From Benincasa hispida (Eukaryota > Streptophyta > Magnoliopsida > Cucurbitales > Cucurbitaceae), in the NCBI RefSeq assembly GCF_009727055.1, contig NC_052359.1, positions 13,460,651 to 13,524,650 on the forward strand: a DNA stretch of 64,000 bases, in the 5' to 3' direction. A program made the position numbers and the translations under genes. Of this stretch, positions 1 to 10,227 are shown piece after piece (positions within the stretch are counted from its first letter, which is position 1; every line of letters begins with the position of its first letter). The notes under the pieces were generated by a model that was given only the letters and a program-made list of their open reading frames with translations, ran no database searches and had not been told where the DNA came from.

Positions 1-2220
1 TGTAGGCATTGGCAAGCTTGGGTCATTAGTCGTGGTACGTGGTGGACTAGATTTGGATTTAGGGGAGGGTGGTGGTGTTGGTAATCTTGATGCGATGGGA
101 GAGATAGGAAGAGGGTAATCTTCAGGAGTAGGGGGCTTCTCAAAGGCTGGAGGGCGCTTGTTGAGATCAACACTCAGCCTAAGAGACTCCTTATGATCAT
201 CATTTTTGTTAGAGGGAGAGTTTTCTCTAGGTTGAGGTGGCGGGGTTTGGCTTTTGCGAGAAGGGGACCTTTCTTCTTGGGGTGACGCAATCACCTTTTC
301 TTCAAATCTTGGGGAAATGGTCACCTTCCGCTTTTTCTGTTGAGAGGGCTCGGGAAGCATTTGGCTTTACTAGGGTCGTTGCTTAGTTTGTTATTTCAGT
401 TGGCTCTCAGTTTGAGCTGGCAGTCTCATAAAGCGGTGGAAGGAATTACTTGTAAGAGTACTTTTGACTTCAACATCCTCCTCCTCCTTAAACCAGCCTT
501 GTGCAACGCATAGCTTTGTGACTAGCGACATGAAGAACAACTGCCCCTTTGGTCTTGAGAAGAATGACCATTTGATCTACAATAAGGCGACCAACATTGA
601 TTGGAATTAGCCGTATGATTCAAAATATGACCATCATTCTATCTCTTGAGACCAAGCGATTGTGCATCGTTGGGAACAACTTTCTCTTGACGAAGTATAA
701 CCACACATTTTTTTCGGGCATTAAGCTATGTTGTGACAATGTCTTAACCCTTTTTGCCAAAGTGGTCCATTTTATTCTAGGTAGTACGACCACTTTCAAC
801 GCCTCTCTTTGTTCTTCTGATGTTGGCGCTTCGATAATTCTATTGCCTTCGGTGTCGGGAATGTCTTCCAAGTTATATAAATGATTAATCTTCTTGATAC
901 CAAATCCAATTGTAGCTTCTTCAACATCCACTCGGTCGATCCTTGTGTGGCTTCCCTTTACAAAATGCGGTCACTACAGATGGTTTGGCCGTCCTTGCCC
1001 CCTCACAAAATCTCTCCATCCTAACACATCTATTGTGTTTGTGATGAAGGAGGGCAATGGTGCACTTTCCAGGAAGAAACCCATCTTGATCAGAATTGGA
1101 GGCCTCTTCTTAGGCACTTTTTTCTTTTCTATAACAGGCGCTTTGCCTTTATCCTATTTCTTTGCCACCATTCGCGTTGGTGCCACTTCTTTCTTCGAGG
1201 CGCCGCTTACTTCCGTTTTCTTCTTCTCTTCAACCACCATTTTTTTCTTTTCATCTTCTTCTTGCAACAATCCGTTCTCTTATTGAATCTTCTTTAAATT
1301 GTGCTTGATGCGCTAGGCCTTCTCCTTTCTGGCCTTCTTCTCTACATCGCTTTCTTCGTGCCACTCCTTTTCAAATTCAAGCGCAACGAGACCAACACAA
1401 TCTAACGACTTATCTGATTGCGACTGTGATGAAGCTCCCACGTTTTCAAGCTCTTCATCATGTATTTCATGATAGAGCTCCGTCGCTATGATGAGAACTG
1501 TTGCCTCCTTCCTTATCCTCTCAAGGCCATCTCTTTGGCCTTGCTATTGAACTTTTCTACCAATGCCTCTATAGATGGTCATCACTTTTCCTCTTCTCCC
1601 TTATTGCGTTTTCCTCAACAGAGTTTCTTCTTCAACGTCGATTCCGTCAATGCATGCTACTTCAGCCCCACCGCTTTGCTTCTTTGCTTTCTTCTCCTCG
1701 AATGCGGCAAAAACTTTTCCCAAGGGCCCTTCCTTGATGATAATCAAGCTTGGCGCATTAGATACCAGTGCCTCGGGGCCATTCATCGCATGGCCGGAAC
1801 CAAGCAGAGACATCTTAGCACCAATTCTCTCCTTGCTTGGTTGGTTTACAACACCCTCGTCTTCAAGAGATTCGAGCAGCTTCAGATTCTTCAATATGTC
1901 TTCCTATACTTCTCGCTCATCTCGACGCCTTGCTTCACTTGCATTGGATACAATCGACTGAAGATGTTCATGGGGTGATGAAGAACGTGACAGTACTGGT
2001 AGAACGTGACAGTGCTGGTAGAACGTGATAGTGTTGGTGCAGGTCAGAGGATGGTGGAGTTGAAAGGGGGAGGAGATACCATCGTAGGTGGTGGTGCATA
2101 AACCGGCGTGGTGGTAGTTGGGAAGAAAATGGGGCGAATGCTTGATGAGGGGGCCACTACCTCATAGAAAGAGGAGGATGTGGCGGTGCGAGTGGAGGAA
2201 GAGATGTTTTGGTGAGCCAT
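1..2220 (-). pseudogene. Envelope-like / 'putative plant transposon protein' ORF of Gypsy-1, decayed
   Basis: This lies downstream of the integrase in the element's sense. A start codon at 2220-2218 opens a Ser/Thr/Pro-rich N-terminus (MAHQNISSSTRTATSS...) with a stop after about 60 codons. Next come Lys/Glu/Arg-rich stretches in shifting frames (1894-1601). At 931-620 a segment containing TIGFGIKKINHLYNLEDIP and then LFPTMHNRLVSRDRMMVIF resembles the conserved core of the 'putative plant transposon protein' domain found in Athila-type third ORFs (family known to me; no search run). Several frameshifts and stops mean no intact protein. The function of this ORF class is unsettled; an envelope-like role is only a proposal. 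The C-terminus may continue past the left edge. Confidence 0.6.
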
Positions 2221-2790
2221 TAGAGATGAAGAGTGTTGGAGATTGAGAGAATGGGTTGGCTGGAGAAACTTTGGATTGCCGAAAGATTCAGAGAATAGGA
2301 AGATTCAGAGTTAAGGTTCAATTAAGAGTGTAGAGAGATTTGGGAAGACAAAAGGGAAGGGTTTAAATAGGCAATTGAGTGGGAGAGGAAACAGTTGACC
2401 ACATACGTGAGATTTGAGGCAATGATGACGCACGTGTAATAAATGAAATATGATGGAATGTCAGGCAGCGCGTTCTTTCACGGCCCTAACGGTAGGCTGA
2501 CATGTGGTTCCCTCACCTGCGATGAGCTTGCTAGAGATGCGTTGGGTTATAATCCTCACACACCCCTAAACTCATCGCATCACTCAACGTTTTTAAACCC
2601 TAATCCTTCCCCCAAATTTTGTCCAAATTTATCAAACAGTCATTGATCACAAAAGAGGAGAAAAGTATAAAAAACAATTAATTAAAAAGAAAATAACATG
2701 AGAGGAGCATAAAAAGAAGGATACAAAAAAAAGAATATAATATGTCCCTGAAAAAGATGTTATCGCTTCTCGGCGCAGGGACTCCTCATG
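2221..2790 (-). other. Spacer/leader between integrase and envelope-like ORF
   Basis: No domain is recognisable. It contains the TATA-like box and, on the minus strand, a CT-rich leader resembling a plant 5' UTR. An AT-rich, A-run segment (about 2640-2745) abuts the integrase C-terminal end. Confidence 0.4.
2362..2369 (-). promoter_or_regulatory. TATA-like box upstream of the envelope-like ORF
   Basis: On the minus strand the sequence reads TATTTAAA, set in CCTATTTAAACCC and followed by a pyrimidine-rich leader. It lies about 142 bases before the start codon at 2220. This is a plausible core promoter for separate transcription of the 3' ORF, but it is a short motif in AT-rich DNA. Confidence 0.35.
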
Positions 2791-3840
2791 CTTCATCATT
2801 CAGATTTTCCCAAGTCAATGGAGGTCTTTTCTCGATTGAAATCGCCTCCATAGTAGGGCTTTATTCTTTGGCCATTGACATTGAATTCATTGGTTCTGTC
2901 TTCATTTGTTAGCTCTATCGCTCAACGAGGGTAGATTTCCTTAATAATAAAAGGTCCTAAACAACGCGACTTCAGTTTCCCTGGAAACAAACGCAATCAT
3001 GAGTTAAATAGTAAAACTTTTTGGCCAATTTCAAAATTTCTCTTACAGATGCGTTGGTCGTGCCAACGCTTCATGCGCTTCTTATAAATTTTGGCGTTCT
3101 CATACACTTGCAATCTCTATTTGTCTAATTCCAACAACTGTAGTTTCCTTGCTTCTCCGCAGCTTCCATACTGAGATCGAGTTTTTTTATGGCCCAAAAT
3201 GCCTTATGTTCAAGTTCTAATGACAAATGACATGCTTTCTCAAAGACAATAGCATATGGGGACATCCTTATAGATGTTTTATATGCGGTGCGATATGCCT
3301 ATAACACCTTGTCTAGCTTTTACGCCCAATCCTTGCGCGTCGAGTTAATAACCTCTTTGAGTATTGACTTAATTACTTGATTGGACACTTTAGCTTGACC
3401 AGTCGTTTGAGGATGGTAAGCTGTAGCTATCTTATGATGAACATTATACTTGATCAAGAGTTTACTAATGATGCGGTTGATGAAATGAGTTCCTTCATCG
3501 CTTATGATAGCACGAAGGGTGCCAAAGCGCTTCTGCAGGAACTTTGAAACAGTGGCCGCATCATTTGAGGTGCATGAAATTGACTCCACCCATTTTGATA
3601 CGTCATGACAGCTAATAGAATATAGTTGTGGCCATTAGAGGGTGGAAATGGGCTAATAAAATCAATTCCCCATACATCAAACAACTCGACTTCTAGAATG
3701 ACATTCAGTGGCATTTCATTCTTTTTAGACATGTTTCCCATGCACTGGCATCTGCCGCATTTCATGACATATTCACGAACGTCCTTGAACAAGGTGGGCC
3801 AGTAGTACCCACTTTGCAGTACTTTTGCCGCCATGTGTTA
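2790..3840 (-). pseudogene. Gypsy-1 integrase, broken
   Basis: The minus strand encodes the zinc-binding half (CGRCQCMGNMSKKNEMPLN, 3834-3650), then VELFDVWGIDFISPFPPSNG, which carries the first catalytic Asp region. A second segment (3589-3320) reads FGTLRAIISDEGTHFINR and ends YHPQTTGQAKVSN, with the second Asp and the expected Glu position read as K in the TGQAKVSN motif. A decayed C-terminal part (LFPGKLKSR-like, then VNGQRIKPYYGGDF-like) runs to about 2800. A frameshift between the pieces and several stops kill the gene. Role in an intact element: insertion of the cDNA into nuclear DNA. Confidence 0.8.
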
Positions 3841-4216
3841 GCTCCTAAAATGGCCATCGTATGGCGACTCATGGCATTGGTATAGAATATGATGAAAAAC
3901 TATCTTAGGAATACATTATCTTAAATATGATTAGGGCCTCTTTTATACAGATTTGGCTCATCCCAATAGTAGAACTTGCAATCGTGCATGAACCTTTTTT
4001 TTCTGATGCGACATATAATCCTTAGGGAATTGTTTGCAGACCAAAAAATTTACAATGTCTACAAACCAGGGCAAGTATTCATCAATCTTCAGTAGTGATT
4101 CATCGGGGAAGGAAACATTTATAGTAGGCTGGGTGCGATCGGTCTCATGACTTTCAAGTCACGACAGATGATCCGTGACTTTGTTTTTCGATCCTTTATG
4201 ATCAATTATCTAAGTA
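3841..4216 (-). pseudogene. RNase H-integrase linker of Gypsy-1, decayed
   Basis: This is the expected linker and early integrase region. Scattered residues resembling the family can be picked out on the minus strand, but no frame stays open. No separate gene is visible on either strand. Confidence 0.45.
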
Positions 4217-4669
4217 TCAAATTCTTGTAGAAGCAGAACCTATATAATCAACCTTGGTTTGATCTTTCTTTGTCATGAGGTATTTAATTGTTGAATGGTC
4301 TGTGTGAATGATGACCTTTGACCCAAGGAAATAAGGTTTGAATTTTTCCAAAGCAAAAACCACCGCAAACAACTCCTTTTTGGTGGTAGTGTAATTTTCT
4401 TGAACATTGTCAAGAGTTTTGCTTGCATAAGCGATAGGGTGCAGAACCTTGTCTATACACTGGACTAAGGCCGCACCTATCGCATAGTCACTAGCATCAC
4501 ACATTAATTCAAACAGTTTCGTCCAGTCAAAAGCGATCAGAATGGGTGCTATGACAAGTGCATTTTTTAGTTTTTCAAATGCGCTCAGATAGTTGGAGTC
4601 AAATTCAGAGGGTCTATCAACTTCTAATAATAAATTCAACGGTCTAGCAATCTTGAAGAAATCCTTCAC
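4217..4669 (-). pseudogene. Gypsy-1 RNase H domain
   Basis: A 150-residue open stretch. It starts with the thumb/connection region (FFKIARPLNLLLEVD), then ELMCDASDYAIGAALVQ with the first RNase H Asp, then ASKTLDNVQENYTTTKKEL with the catalytic Glu region and VIIHTDHSTIKYLM with the third Asp. The expected continuation (LNPRLIRWVLLLQEF-like) is lost after a frameshift near 4217. In an active element this domain degrades the RNA of the RNA-DNA hybrid. Read from the RT, it follows after a gap of about 150 bases with stops. Confidence 0.8.
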
Positions 4670-4699
4670 AAATCTTCAATAAAATTATGCATGCCCAAG

Positions 4700-5710
4700 G
4701 ATGCTTCTTAATGTTTTGACATTGGTAGGCGGTGTAACTTTTTTATGATATCAAACTTTCTTTGTCAACTTCTAATCTTGACTTGGACACTCTATACCCA
4801 AGCACGATCCCTTCAGTTACCATAAAATGGCACTTTCCCAGTTCAGAACTAAGTTTGTGTCCTTGCACCTTTTCAAAATCTTTTCAAGGTTTGCTAGACA
4901 TATTTCATACGTCTTGCCATAAACCAAGAAGTCATCCATGAATATTTCAACTGAATCTTTGAGACACTCCAAGAAGATAGCCATCATGCACCTCTCAAAG
5001 GTGATAGGGGCGTTGCACAACCTAAAGGGCATGCGTCGAAAGGCGAATGTCTCATAGGGGCATGTGAAAGTTGTCTTCTCTTAGTCCTCTGGTGTGATTA
5101 TTATTTGATTATACCTTGCATAACCATCAAGGAAGCAAAAGTAATCATTCCTTGCTAATCTATCTAGCATTTGATCAATAAACGGTAAGGGAAAGTGGTC
5201 TTTTTTTGTCGTTGTGTTGAGCTTCCTATAGTCCATGCATATCCTCCATCCAGTGACGGTATGCAGGGTATCAATTCATTGTTCTTGTTGGGGACAATGG
5301 TCATTCTGCCTTTCTATGGAATGCATCGCACGAGACTGACCCACGTGCTATCTGAAATTGGAAAAATGATGCTTGCGTCCAACCATTTGATAATTTCCTT
5401 TTTTAACCAGTTCCTTCATCGTAGGGCTCAACCTCCATTGATGTTCGATGGATCCTTTTTTCCCTTCTTCAAGTCTTATCTTGTGCATTCAATAGGATAG
5501 ACTAATACACTTGATGTTGGTGAGATTCCATCCTATTGCCTTGATATAGTTCTTTAAAACTTTCATCGAGGCATTTTCGTTCTCCCTTGAAAGTGTGACT
5601 GAGATAATGATGGGGAGGGTTTCATTTTGTCCAAGGAACACATATTTTAGGTGGTTCGGCAAGGCCTTTAATTCCAAGACTGGTGATTGCTCAAGCGAAG
5701 GCTTGATCTT
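4700..5710 (-). pseudogene. Gypsy-1 reverse transcriptase, fragmented
   Basis: On the minus strand 5677-5489 reads MELKALPNHLKYVFLGQNE, the usual N-terminal lead-in of Athila RT. Remnants around 5500-5190 match the fingers region but contain stops. At 5032-4817 MPFRLCNAPITFERCMM is followed by VEIFMDDFLVYGKTYE, so the catalytic FMDD is still present. The frame is broken at least three times. The usual function is to copy element RNA into cDNA in the cytoplasm. The adjacent plus-strand ORFs are antisense shadows. Confidence 0.8.
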
Positions 5711-6166
5711 GCCTTCCCTTTATTCCATACTAAGTGGTTCAAAACTTTTCTGTATTTCTCTCACCGCATAACATGATTCAGGTGATGTGGTGGTTTCCTT
5801 TTCCAATTCCATCTCTTCATCAATTTCAAGCTCAAGCCTGCATGGCCATTCTTCTTCTAACTCAACTGCCCCGTACGCGTCAATCTCCTTGGGGTAGTTC
5901 ATCCCATTCAAGATATTGAATTTCAATTGTTGGCCATTGATGTGCGTTGTAATTTCTCCCTTATGTACGTCAATATGAGTTTTCCCCATAGAAAGGAATG
6001 GTCTCCCCAAAATGATGGAGACGTCTTTATCTGCTTCATAATCTAATATAATAAAATTTGCAGGAAGAATGAATTTATCCACTTTGACAAGTACATCCTC
6101 GAGCTTTCCTTCCAAATGCACCAAAGATCAATTCGGTATATGAAGAGTAACCGTAGTAGGCATAAG
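5711..6166 (-). pseudogene. Gypsy-1 protease, C-terminal half and PR-RT linker
   Basis: This contains MVHLEGKLEDVLVKVDKFI and DVSIILGRPFLSMGKTHID, the ILGRPFL flap-side motif typical of Gypsy aspartic proteases, followed by an acidic linker. It is separated from the N-terminal half by the solo LTR at 6167-8291. The minus-strand reading resumes at MPTTVTL-type residues near 6160. Confidence 0.8.
6162..6166. repeat. Target site duplication (left) of solo LTR 6167-8291
   Basis: ataag here pairs with ataaa at 8292-8296. The uninterrupted second Gypsy copy at 26087 reads cataagttctc, which confirms the empty site. Confidence 0.8.
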
Positions 6167-8291
6167 TGTTATGGTTGATGCCCTAAAGTCTTGTGTCCTG
6201 TAGTTTGTAAACAGTATATACGAACACCTGTGATTGTTAATATACGATATTTACTTCACATCTTATTGTTTTGCTCATTTACTTGTTTTAGTTGCTTTAC
6301 CACAAACCAATAAACATAAAATCCCTGGTTATTTGTATGTGTCTCAAGCATGTATGTGGTGACATATAAGTGGATCATGTCTTGAGTGATAACCAAAATG
6401 GTCTGTAGTATATGGATATAGGAGGGAAACCTTATCCTAGTAATGCTACGGACGCGGCCCGCTTTGTGGAATGGTCACAAGTGTTGTGACTTGCCACAGA
6501 TGATCTGATCCTGATCATTCGTGTTGGGGACATGCGAGTGGGGGCGTCTTATACAAAGAGTTTGTATAAGACCTGACCACGAAGTGTTAATGTCTCATTA
6601 TATAACACCGTTCATGACAGAGACTTCACTTCACTAGGATGACCATAGGTAACATGACTTCAATCCTGAGTGAGTTGGGAACTCTTGTCATTGAGGGCGG
6701 TACTTTGATTTGTATGGGTGCGAGTGGCTAGTTCGCCGATTCAAACCTACCATTTTGAGGATTCGTTTGATTTGGGAGCTGGGAACTCAGCTACATAAGA
6801 TGGAATTCACCCTTTCCTTGAGGCAAGGGTAAGTGGATAGATGGCTTCCTTAAGGGCTGATTCCAGGACTTGAACAATGTGGTGCCACACACCTTCTCCT
6901 GGCCCGAGAGGTGTTCTCACATAGTTGGACTATGTTGTATTGTTCATTAGAGAAATTAGTGGTACTTAAGGAGTGAGATGTAACTATAGGGGCAAAACGG
7001 TAAATTGGCCCAATTGTACTTACGAGCATCTGTGAAGGGTCATCGTACTCATGATTGGTTATATCTAATGGACATAAAAATATATCTGTGGTAAGAAGAG
7101 TTCAGCTGTTGGTCTTTAGTGGAATCAGTGACAGTTAACGAATGGTGGATCTCGTGGCTAAAGAGTTTAGTCAGCTATTCATGTACCATTGGAGCTTCGA
7201 GCCACAGGACCATTAGGTCCCTTGGGTAGCTTGGATAAAAGTTGAGAACCAGTATTTGGGTTAATTTGAAATGTTCAAATTGACAAGAGGAAGTTCGATT
7301 ATATATGATATAATTGAATTGGTTAATTATATATGATATAATTAGCAAATGTATGAGATACATTATTTTGGAGGAAATAAGATATAAATATGATTTATAT
7401 CAAGTAGAGGAGAAAATACTATAGTAGATATGTGATATCAAATTATAGGATATAAATATAATACGATTATATTAATTAATTAATTAATTATTTATTTATA
7501 TGATAATTAACAAATTTTCCACGTTCGGACGTGGGAAGTGGGCTGCGATGGTTATGGTAACCGGCCGGTTAAAGAAATGAAAATCGTTTTCATTCTTCAC
7601 AATCAAGGATTCATAGTCGGTCGATCGCCCAAAGAATTCATGAAGTGCACGTTGGTGAATCAAAATGATCACTTGAGAGCCTATGCGATAGCGTTCTCCG
7701 CCTAGACGATCGTCCACCTCGCGCTAAACAATCGCACACTGTCGCCTAGACGATCGGATAACTTCTCGAAACGATCGTATAGTGCCGATTTAGCTAAACG
7801 ATCGTATACCTTTTTCTAAACGATCGTGAAGCAAATCCTACACGATTGTGTAGCTCCTCTAGACGATAGCATCATTTTCTCTTCCACTTGCTTATCGCCT
7901 ACACGATTCGTTTTTCCTCCGTCCTCTACCAAATTCACTAAAGCCCACCCTTTGGGTTTTCACTCCAAGAATACCCGGGGCTCATTAGTGGTGGTGTCGT
8001 CCCCGTTGCGACATTCGTGTTCACGTTGATCGTGCTGTTGCAGTCGACGTTCCCGCCGGGGATTGGTAGATCATTGGAGAGTTTCCACTGCGTTGGAGTT
8101 CTGAAATTTGAGGATAGTCTTCAACTGGTAAGGAAATCTGTCTCCTTGTTATTTATTGTATTCTAAGCGTGCTGTTGATGAGTTTAATATGCATAACTGT
8201 TAGTATGGAATGTATATCGTTTGTGTTCCAGTCACTGTGAAATCAGATCGATCTAAGCTCGCTCATGGAACTCTCGTTTTGAGAACCTTCA
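6167..8291 (+). repeat. Solo Copia-type LTR (LTR-A) inserted in Gypsy-1 protease
   Basis: It starts TGTTATGGTTGATG and ends GAACCTTCA, with a 5-bp duplication ataag/ataaa. Internal landmarks are shared with the other LTRs of this group: GTAGTTTGTAAACAG near the start, a 'gcggcccgctt' block near 6453, a 'cattgttcattag' block near 6945, a 'ttggagc' block near 7190 and an AT-rich block at 7300-7500. No PBS, gag or second LTR adjoins it, so it is a solo LTR left by LTR-LTR recombination (inference). A motif array lies at 7702-7910. Confidence 0.88.
7702..7910. repeat. Short-motif array, consensus CTAAACGATCGT
   Basis: Nine imperfect copies of CTARACGATCG start near 7702, 7734, 7746, 7767, 7794, 7816, 7838, 7859 and 7899, many about 21-22 bases apart. 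The core ACGATCGT is a palindrome. Related motifs occur at the same relative position in LTR-C and LTR-G. Function unknown. Confidence 0.7.
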
Positions 8292-8470
8292 ATAAATTCT
8301 CCGATCTCCAACTGTTTCAAAATTGACAATGGCATGAGATTTATGCTCGCTCCCTGATCGAATAAGGCATGTCTGATGTAAATTCCACCAATGGAGCAAA
8401 GAATCGTGAAACTCCCTGAGTCTCGCATCTTTGGAGGAATAATGGCATTGCAATCTTGCGTCATAGCTAC
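8292..8470 (-). pseudogene. Gypsy-1 protease, N-terminal half
   Basis: It reads SGSFTILCSIGGIYIRHAL then FDQGASINLMPLSILKQLEI. The family's catalytic triad is usually Asp-Leu-Gly here; it reads Asp-Gln-Gly. The reading runs straight into the solo LTR on its 3' side. Confidence 0.8.
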
Positions 8471-10227
8471 TATCTAATAAATGCCTATTTCCCTCTTTTT
8501 GGATATAATATCCTTCAAGAATTTAGCATATGCTGGCATTTGTTCTAACGCCTCTATGAATGGAACATTAATGTGTAGCTATTTTAGTACTCCAAGAAAG
8601 TGTTGAAATTGGCATTCATCATTTCTCTTTCTTAATCTTTGTGGAAATGGAGGCAGTTGTACCTCATTTGATGCTTTTAACGTAGAAGCTATGGAAGATG
8701 CATCTCTTGGTTTTTATTGAGTCTCATTTGTTTGCTCAATATAAGTGTTAAGTGTCTTCATCAGACACATGTTTTTGTGCTTCTTCTTGAGTTTCAATAG
8801 CTTTTCTTGATTTTCCTTTCACGGTTTCTGTTGTGACGCACCCACTCCTCAATGTCACTACTTGACATTGTTCTTTACCTGAATTCTCCACATTACGAAG
8901 AGGAAACCTTCGGGCTGTTACCTTTGATGAATGAGCTCGGTGGTACTTGGGAGTGAGCCTTGTGGCCTATTCTTTAATTCACCTACGATTTGTCCCATTT
9001 GAATCTCACGATTGCGAATTGACGTTGCTTAATTTTGGAGAACTGTTTCATTCTTTTGTATGTATTCCTTTAATAAGTTTTCTAAAGAAGATGAGGTTGA
9101 TGAATAAGATGAGATAACTGCTTGCTGGTGCCCACTTTGTCTTTGATAGAACCTAGGTGGTCCATCTCTTTTGGCGTTGTCAGAATTGGCTTGTGGTTGC
9201 TTATTACCACCCCATGAAAAGTTGGGGTGATTTTGCCAACCAGGATTGTAGGTATTGGTGAAAGGGTTATTTTTGATAAAGTAGATGGATTGTAGGTTGC
9301 GTGGGAAAACCTCAAAAGAATGAGGTTCTTCACAAAGAATGCAACTTCCATTAGTCATCTAAGTAATTGTGTTCACTTGCCCATTTCTTGCACCGGATTT
9401 GGTCATGGTTATCGCCTGTAAAAGGTTAGTCATCGCACTCACCTACGTTTCAAGCGATGTGATGGCATCATTAATCTGTCCTCTTTCATTTGACCTTGTA
9501 CCATATTCATTTTCTTGCCAATCTTCATGATTCTTCGAGATTCTATCAAGAATGTTTTTAGCCTCAATGTATGTTTTGTCCAATAGTCTGCCTGCTGCAA
9601 CGATATTTACTGCTATTTGCGATGCTGAGTTTAAACCATAGTAGAAAATTTCCATCTGTAGGTAGCCAGGGAGTCCGTTATGAGGGCAGTCTCTCACTAG
9701 CCTCTTGAATCTTGCCCATGGATCATTGTGCGTGTCATTTTCTTCTTGCTGAAAGTTTGTAATTACCCTTATTATCTTTGCGTTTTCTGTCGGTGGGAAG
9801 TATTTTTTCTATTACTTGCTCCCAGGATGTGATTTTGCCTGGTTCAAGTGAGTATGCTCACATTCTGGAGTCATCACATAATGAAAATGGGAATAATGTG
9901 AGTCAAACTTCTTCTAGAGTGATGTATTGGAATACAAATGTATTGAAAATTTCAATAAAACTCCTCAGATGGGCGTGAGGATCAATTGCCACGCCTTTTC
10001 CTAAATTGGCCAGCCATCTGAATCATTTGAAGTATTATAGGCTTTATTTCAAATATGGTTCTGTATAAGGCTGGTCGCATGATTCCTAGTGAGAAATCAT
10101 ACAAGTTGGATGACGCATAGTTCCTAATGGGTCTGTTGCGATCATTTGCCAAAAGAATGAGGTCGTCAAGGATATCAACATCATTAACAATCACTGCATG
10201 AGCTATTCTGGATGATCTCGCTGATTC
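8471..10227 (-). pseudogene. Gypsy-1 gag (capsid/nucleocapsid), main part
   Basis: Three pieces in different frames. 10194-9982 reads NRPIRNYASSNLYDFSLGI, typical of the Athila gag N-terminus. 9697-9443 has CPHNGLPGYLQMEIFYYGL and the KTYIEAKNILDRISKNHEDW helix. 9358-9029 has CILCEEPHSFEVFPRN, a degraded CCHC-like motif, and NPGWQNHPNFSWGGNKQPQ. A spacer to the protease (8880-8470) is poorly conserved. In an intact element gag packages the RNA into cytoplasmic particles. The first codons lie 12.6 kb away at 22811-22802 because a Copia element inserted at codons 3-4. Confidence 0.82.
10223..10227. repeat. Target site duplication (left) of Copia-B
   Basis: gattc pairs with gatcc at 22802-22806. 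Joining the flanks restores the same sequence as the intact second Gypsy gag start at 27975-28000. Confidence 0.8.

Noticed and set aside
1460..1978. 172-codon plus-strand ORF
   Set aside because: It is antisense to the Lys/Glu-rich part of the envelope-like ORF. Composition follows from the opposite strand and no domain is visible.
2790..5710. Endogenous pararetrovirus (caulimovirid-like) origin of the Gypsy-1 pol
   Set aside because: The presence of an integrase, LTRs, a tRNA-Asp PBS and Athila-type gag fits an LTR retrotransposon and not a pararetrovirus.
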